From Panopea generosa (Eukaryota; Mollusca; Bivalvia; Adapedonta; Hiatellidae), in NCBI GenBank assembly GCA_029582155.1, contig CM055896.1:24209184-24273183 (forward strand): a stretch of DNA of 64,000 nucleotides. Direction: 5' to 3'. A model generated the notes under the pieces. That model saw only the letters and a program-made list of their open reading frames with translations, did not search any database and had not been told where the DNA came from. A program made the position numbers and the translations under genes. Shown one piece after another: positions 56,390 to 64,000 of the stretch; position 1 is the stretch's first letter; each line of letters opens with the position of its first letter.

Positions 56390-59300
56390 CAACACATACA
56401 TCAATGAAACTTCATGTGAGCGTTCACTACCATAAATGGTACTCAAGGAACCAACAATGAAACTTCACATGTGTATTCATTACTATTAATGGTCGTGCTC
56501 ATACCCAAGTAACAACTACCCATATAACAATGGAACTTCATATGTGTATTCATTACTCTTAATGAAACTTCACATGTGTATTCATTACCATTTAGGATTG
56601 TGCTCATACCTCAGTAACCACTAGCCATATAACAATGAAACTTCACATGTGTATTCATTACCCTTAATGAATCTTCACATGTGTATTCATTATCATTAAG
56701 AGTTGTGCTCATATCCCAGTAACCACAAGCCATATAACAATGGAACTGCATATGTGTATTCATTACCATTAAGGGTCGTGCTCCTACCATAAGAGTCGTG
56801 CTCATACCGCAGTATCCACTAGCCATATAACAATAAAACTTCACGTGTGTATTCATTACCATAAACGGTCATCTTCATACCCCAGTATCACAATGAAACT
56901 TCACATGGCATACATTACCATTAAGGGTCGTGCTCATTTCACAGTATCCACTAGCCATATAACAATGAAACTTCACATGTGTATTCATTACTATTAAGGG
57001 TCGTGCTCATACTCCAGTAACCATTAGCCATGTTACAATGAAACTTTGCATGTGTATTCATTACCATTTAGGGTCGTACTCATATCCCAGTATCCACTAG
57101 CCATATAACACTGAAACTTCACATGTGTATTCATTACCATTAAGGGTCGTGCTCATACTCCAGTAACCATTAGCCATGTTACAATGAAACTTCGCATATG
57201 TATTCATTACCATTGAGAGACGTACTCATTTCTCAGTATCCACTAGCCATATAACACTGAAATTTCACATGGTATTCATTACCATTAAGGGCCGTACTCA
57301 TATTTCTCAGTATCCACTAGCCATATAACACTGAAATTTCACATGGTATTCATTACCATTAAGGGTCGTACTCAATTCTCAGTATCAACTAGCCATATTA
57401 CAATAAACTACATATGTGTATTCATTACCATTAAGGGTCGTACTTATCTTGCCATATAACACTGAAACTTCACATGTGCATTCAATACAATTAAGGGTCA
57501 GGCTCATACCCCAGTAACCACTAGTCGTATAACAATGGAACTTCACATGTGTATTCATTACCATTAAGGGTTGTGCTCATACCCCAGTAACCACTAGTCG
57601 TATAACAATGGAACTTCACATGTTTATTCATTGCCATTAAGGGTCGTGCTCATACCCCAGTATCCACTAGCCATATAACACTGAAACTTCACATGTGTAT
57701 TCATTGCCATTAAGGGTCGTGCTCATACCCCAGTATCCGCTACCGTTATAACAATGAAACTTCACATGTGTATTCATTACCATTACGGGTCGTGCTCATA
57801 CCCCAGTATCCACTAGCCATATAACACTGAAACTTCACATGTGTATTCATTGCCATTAAGGGTCGTGCTCATACCCCAGTATCCACTAGCCATATAACAC
57901 TGAAACTTCACATGTGTATTCATTGCCATTAAGGGTCGTGCTCATACCCAAGTATCCACTAGCCATATCACACTGAAACTTCACATTTGTATTCATTGCC
58001 ATTAAGGGTCGTGTTCATACCCCAGTATCCACAAGCCACATAACACTGAAACTTCACATGTTTATTCATTGCCATTAAGGGTCGTGCTCATACCCCAGTA
58101 TCCACTAGCCATATAACACTGAAACTTCACATGTGTATTCATTGCCATTAAGGGTCGTGCTCATACCCAAGTATCCACTAGCCATATCACACTGAAACTT
58201 CACATTTGTATTCATTGCCATTAAGGGTCGTGTTCATACCCCAGTATCCACTAGCCACATAACACTGAAACTTCACATGTTTATTCATTGCCATTAAGGG
58301 TCGTGCTCATACCCCAGTATCCACTAGCAATATAACAATGAAACTTCACATGTTTATTCATTGCCATTAAGGGTCGTGCTCATACCACAGTAACCACTAG
58401 CCATATAACAATGAAACTTTACATGTATATTCATTACCATTAAGGGTCATACTCATATCTCAGTATCCACTAGCCGTATAACAATGGAACTTCACATGTG
58501 TATTCATTACCATTAAGGGTCGGGCTCATACCCCAGTATCGACTAGCCGTATAACAATGCAACTTCACATCTGTATTCATTATCATTAAGGGTCGTACTC
58601 ATACCACTAGCCTTATAACAATGAAACTTCACATATGTATTCATTACCATTAAAGGCCATGCTCATACCTCAGTATCCACTAGCCATATAACAATGAAAC
58701 TTCACATGTGTATTCATTATCATTAAGGGTCGTGCTCATACCCCAGTATCCACTAGCCATATAACAATGAAGCTTCACATGTGTATTCATTATCATTAAG
58801 GGTCGTGCTCATACCTCAGTATCCACTAGCCATATAACAATGAAACTTCACATGTGTATTCATTACCATTTAGGATCGTGCTCATCCCTCAGTATCCACT
58901 AGTCATATAACAGTGAAGCTTCATATGTGTATTCATTATCATTAAGGGTCGGGCTCATACCTCAGTATCCACTAGCCATATAACAATGAAGCTTCACATA
59001 TGTATTCATTACCATTTAGGATCGGGCTCATACCCCAGTATCCACTAGCCATATAACAATGCAACTTCACATGTGTATTCATTATCATTAAGGGTCGTGC
59101 TCATACCTCAGTATCCACTAGCCATATAACAATGAAGCTTAACATATGTATTCATTACCATTTAGGATCGGGCTCATACCCCAGTATCCACTAGCCATAT
59201 AACAATGAAGCTTCACATATGTATTCATTACCATTTAGGATCGGGCTCATACCCCAGTATCCACTAACCATATAACAATGAAGCTTCACATATGTATTCA

Positions 59301-62300
59301 TTATCATTAAGGGTCGTGCTCATACCTCAGTATCCACTAGCCATATAACAATGAAGCTTCACATATGTATTCATTATCATTTAGGATCGGGCTCATACCT
59401 AAGTATCCACTAGCCATATAACAATGAAGCTTCACATGTGTATTCATTACCATTTAGGATCGGGCTCAAACCCCAGTATCCACTAGCCATATAACAATGA
59501 AGCTTCACATGTGTATTCATTATCATTAAGGGTCGTGCTCATACCTCAGTATCCACTAGCCATATAACAATGAAGCTTCACATATGTATTCATTACCATT
59601 TAGGATCGGGCTCATACCCCAGTATCCACTAGCCATATAACAATGCAACTTCACATGTTTATTCATTATCATTAAGGGTCGTGCTCATACCTCAGTATCC
59701 ACTAGCCATATAACAATGAAGCTTCACATATGTATTCATTACCATTTAGGATCGGGCTCATACCCCAGTATCCACTAGCCATATAACAATGAAGCTTCAC
59801 ATATGTATTCATTATCATTAAGGGTCGTGCTCATACCTCAGTATCCACTAGCCATATAACAATGAAGCTTCACATGTGTATTCATTACCATATAGGATCG
59901 GGCTCATACCCCAGTATCCACTAGCCATATAACAATGAAGCTTCACATATGTATTCATTATCATTAAGGGTCGTGCTCATACCTCAGTATCCACTAGCCA
60001 TATAACAATGAAGCTTCACATGTGTATTCATTACCATTTAGGATCGTGCTCATACCCCAGTATTCACTAGCCATATAACAATGAAGCTTCACATATGTAT
60101 TCATTATCATTAAGGGTCGTGCTCATACCTCAGTATCCACTAGCCATATAACAATGAAGCTTCACATATGTATTCATTACCATTTAAGATCGGGCTCATA
60201 CCCCAGTATCCACTAGCCATATTACAATGCAACTTCACATGTGTATTCATTATCATTAAGGGTCGTGCTCATACCTCAGTATCCACTAGCCATATAACAA
60301 TGAAGCTTCACATATGTATTCATTACCATTTAGGATCGGGCTCATACCCCAGTATCCACTAGCCATATAACAATGAAGCTTCACATATGTATTCATTATC
60401 ATTAAGGGTCGTGCTCATACCTCAGTATCCACTAGCCATATAACAATGAAGCTTCACATGTGTATTCATTACCATTTAGGATCGGGCTCATACCCCAGTA
60501 TCCACTAGCCATATAACAATGAAGCTTCACATGTGTATTCATTACCATTTAGGATCGGGCTCATACCCCAGTATCCACTAGCCATATAACAATGAAGCTT
60601 CACATGTGTATTCATTATCATTAAGGGTCGTGCTCATACCTCAGTATCCACTAGCCATATAACAATGAAGCTTCACATGTGTATTCATTACCATTTAGGA
60701 TCGGGCTCATACCTCAGTATCCACTAGCCATATAACAATGAAGCTTCACATGTGTATTCATTACCATTTAGGATCGGGCTCATACCCCAGTATCCACTAG
60801 CCATATAACAATGAAGCTTCACATGTGTATTCATTATCATTAAGGGTCGTGCTCATACCCCAGTATCCACTAGCCATATAACAATGAAGCTTTACATATG
60901 TATTCATTATCATTAAGGGTCGTGCTCATACCCCAGTATCCACTAGCCATATAACAATGAAGCTTCACATGTGTATTCATTACCATTTAGGGTCGTGCTC
61001 ATACCTCAGTATCCACTAGCCGTATAACAATGAAGCTTCACATGTGTATTCATTACCATTTAGGATCGGGCTCATACCCCAGTATTCACTAGCCGTATAA
61101 CAATGAAGCTTTACATATGTATTCATTATCATTAAGGGTCGTGCTCATACCTCAGTATCCACTAGCCATATAACAATGAAGCTTCACATGTGTATTCATT
61201 ACCATTTAGGATCGGGCTCATACCGCAGTATCCACTAGCCATATAACAATGAAGCTTCACATGTGTATTCATTATCATTAAGGGTCGTGCTCATACCTCA
61301 GTATCCACTAGCCATATAACAATGAAGCTTCACATATGTATTCATTACCATTTAGGATCGGGCTCATACCTCAGTATCCACAAGTCATATACCAATGAAG
61401 CTTCACATGTGTATTCATCATCATTTAGGATCGTGCTCATACCCCAGTATCCACTAGCCATATAACAATGCAACTTCACATGTGTATTCATTATCATTAA
61501 GGGTCGTGCTCATACCTCAGTATCCACTAGCCATATAACAATGAAGCTTCACATATGTATTCATTACCATTTAGGATCGGGCTCATACCCCAGTATCCAC
61601 TAGCCATATAACAATGAAGCTTCACATGTGTATTCATTATCATTAAGGGTCGTGCTAATACCTCAGTATCCACTAGCCATATAACAATGAAGCTTCACAT
61701 GTGTATTCATTACCATTTAGGATTGGGCTCATACCCCAGTATCCACTAGCCATATAACAATGAAGCTTCACATATGTATTCATTACCATTTAGGATCGGG
61801 CTCATACCCCAGTATCCACTAACCATATAACAATGAAGCTTCACATATGTATTCATTATCATTAAGGGTCGTGCTCATACCTCAGTATCCACTAGCCATA
61901 TAACAATGAAGCTTCACATGTGTATTCATTACCATTTAGGATCGGGCTCATACCCCAGTATCCACTAGCCATATAACAATGAAGCTTCACATATGTATTC
62001 ATTATCATTAAGGGTCGTGCTCATACCCCAGTATCCACTAGCCATATAACAATGAAGCTTCACATGTGTATTCATTACCATTTAGGATCGGGCTCATACC
62101 GCAGTATCCACTAGCCATATAACAATGAAGCTTCACATGTGTATTCATTACCATTTAGGATCGGGCGTATACGTCAGTATCCACTAGCCATATAACAATG
62201 AAGCTTCACATGTGTATTCATTACCATTTAAGATCGGGCTCATACCGCAGTATCCACTAGCCATATAACAATGAAGCTTCACATATGTATTCATTACCAT

Positions 62301-64000
62301 TTTGGATCGGGCTCATACCCCAGTATCCACTAGCCATATAACAATGAAGCTTCACATATATATTCATTACCATTTTCGATCGGGCTCATACCCCAGTATC
62401 CACTAGCCATATAACAATGAAGCTTCACATATGTATTCATTATCATTAAGGGTCGTGCTCATACCTCAGTATCCACTAGCCATATAACAATGAAGCTTCA
62501 CATGTGTATTCATTACCATTTAGGATCGGGCTCATACCCCAGTATCCACTAGCCATATAACAATGAAGCTTCACATGTGTATTCATTATCATTAAGGGTC
62601 GTGCTCATACCCCAGTATCCACTAGCCGTATAACAATGAAGCTTCACATGTGTATTCATTACCATTTAGGATCGGGCTCATACCCCAGTATCCACTAGCC
62701 ATATAACAATGAAGCTTCACATGTATATTATAATCATTAAGGGTGGTGCTCATACCTCAGTATCCAGTAGCCATATAACAATGAAGCTTCACATGTGTAT
62801 TCATTACCATTTAGGATCGGGCTCATACCCCAGTATCCACTAGCCATATAACAATGAAGCTTCACATGTGTATTCATTACCATTTAGGATCGGGCTCATC
62901 ACCCAGTATCCACTAGCCATATAACAATGAAGCTTCACATGTGTATTCATTATCATTAAGGGTCGGGCTCATACCTCAGTATCCACTAGCCATATAACAA
63001 TGAAGCTTCACATATGTATTCATTACCATTTAGGATCGGGCTCATACCCCAGTATCCACTAGCCATATAACAATGCAACTTCACATGTCTATTCATTATC
63101 ATTAAGGGTCGTGCTCATACCTCAGTATCCACTAGCCATATAACAATGAAGCTTAACATATGTATTCATTACCATTTAGGATCGGGCTCATACCCCAGTA
63201 TCCACTAGCCATATAACAATGAAGCTTAACATATGTATTCATTACCATTTAGGATCGGGCTCATCCCTCAGTATCCACTAGCCATATAACAATGAAGCTT
63301 CACATATGTATTCATTACCATTTAGGATCGGGCTCATACCCCAGTATCCACTAGCCATATAACAATGAAGCTTCACATATGTATTCATTACCATTTAGGA
63401 TCGGCCTCATACCTCAGTATCCACTAGCCATATAACAATGAAGCTTAACATATGTATTCATTACCATTTAGGATCGGGCTCATACCCCAGTATCCACTAG
63501 CCATATAACAATGAAGCTTAACATATGTATTCATTACCATTTAGGATCGGGCTCATCCCTCAGTATCCACTAGCCATATAACAATGAAGCTTCACATGTG
63601 TATTCATTATCATTAAGGGTCTTGCTCATACCTCAGTATCCACTAGCCATATAACAATGAAGCTTCACATATGTATTCATTACCATTTAGGATCGGGCTC
63701 ATACCCCAGTATCCACTAACCATATAACAATGAAGCTTCACATATGTATTCATTATCATTAAGGGTCGTGCTCATACCTCAGTATCCACTAGCCATATAA
63801 CAATGAAGCTTCACATATGTATTCATTACCATTTAAGATCGGGCTCATACCTCAGTATCCACTAGCCATATCACAATGAAGCTTCACATGTGTATTCATT
63901 ACCATTTAGGATCGGGCTCATACCCCAGTATCCACTAGCCATATAACAATGAAGCTTCACATGTGTATTCATTATCATTAAGGGTCGTGCTCATACCTCA
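56390..64000 (+). repeat. 73-bp satellite, about 104 copies, with A/B dimer (146 bp) structure; runs off the window
   Basis: The monomer is CTTCACATGTGTATTCATTA, then a variable 24-base part, CTCATACC(C/T)CAGTATCC, and ACTAGCCATATAACAATGAAG. Form A has ATCATTAAGGGTCGTGCTC and form B has ACCATTTAGGATCGGGCTC. From about 58.6 kb A and B mostly alternate. In 56.4-58.6 kb the units are more varied (ACTGAAACTTCAC, GCCATTAAGGGTCG) and not dimeric. Open frames through it on both strands are by-products. Confidence 0.95.

Noticed and set aside
56611-56862. 83-codon minus frame with repeated VMNTHVKFHCYMASGY
   Set aside because: It is a by-product of the 73-bp satellite read on the other strand.

Overview
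This is an AT-rich animal nuclear window, most likely from a bivalve mollusc. The reasons are an intron-bearing HSPA12-type Hsp70 gene (a family greatly expanded in bivalves), tRNA-derived SINEs of bivalve type, a LINE with endonuclease, reverse transcriptase and RNase H, and several dispersed repeats whose middles are arrays of tandem monomers, an architecture known from bivalve genomes. Only one intact host gene is visible. Most of the rest is mobile DNA and satellite DNA.

Layout. 1-3.3 kb: AT-rich DNA with three SINE fragments. 3.3-5.8 kb: a 56-bp minisatellite of about 44 copies with a duplicated block of about 1.1 kb. 5.8-8.6 kb: small repeats and a TTAA-flanked MITE. 8.58-11.16 kb: a 2.6-kb palindromic element in which two oppositely oriented arrays of AT-rich monomers keep a CGCAATG motif. 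11.7-23.2 kb: a degraded I-superfamily-like LINE (ORF1 with CCHC knuckles; ORF2 with APE endonuclease, RT and RNase H). It is interrupted by a 4.2-kb DNA element with ~365-bp terminal inverted repeats whose coding part ends in a FEN/XPG-like PIN nuclease, and again near its 3' end by a non-coding repeat. 23.2-33.3 kb: intergenic DNA with SINEs, a piggyBac-type MITE, a 2.9-kb element with about 15 monomers of 167 bp, and a tandem repeat whose monomers carry AGGTCAAGGTCA.

33.7-44.5 kb: a complete HSPA12-like gene on the + strand with four coding exons, predicted 582 residues. Its introns hold a SINE, a second AGGTCAAGGTCA array, a small foldback, a 30-bp minisatellite, an AGCTC-type repeat that itself holds a SINE remnant and a LINE fragment, and a 175-bp MITE. 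44.5-51.6 kb: an orphan exon-like zinc-finger segment, LINE and SINE remnants, a 160-bp monomer array, and a third AGGTCAAGGTCA array carrying an insertion flanked by a perfect 8-bp target duplication. 52.0-55.6 kb: a 41-bp minisatellite. 56.4 kb to the window end: a 73-bp satellite organised as an alternating A/B dimer of 146 bp, running off the right edge.

The main theme is repeated growth of internal tandem monomers inside dispersed elements. The 167-bp, 160-bp, 637-bp and AGGTCA arrays, and perhaps the 73-bp satellite, all follow element-like heads. All boundaries, exon joins and family names come from reading the sequence by eye; no alignment or database search was run.
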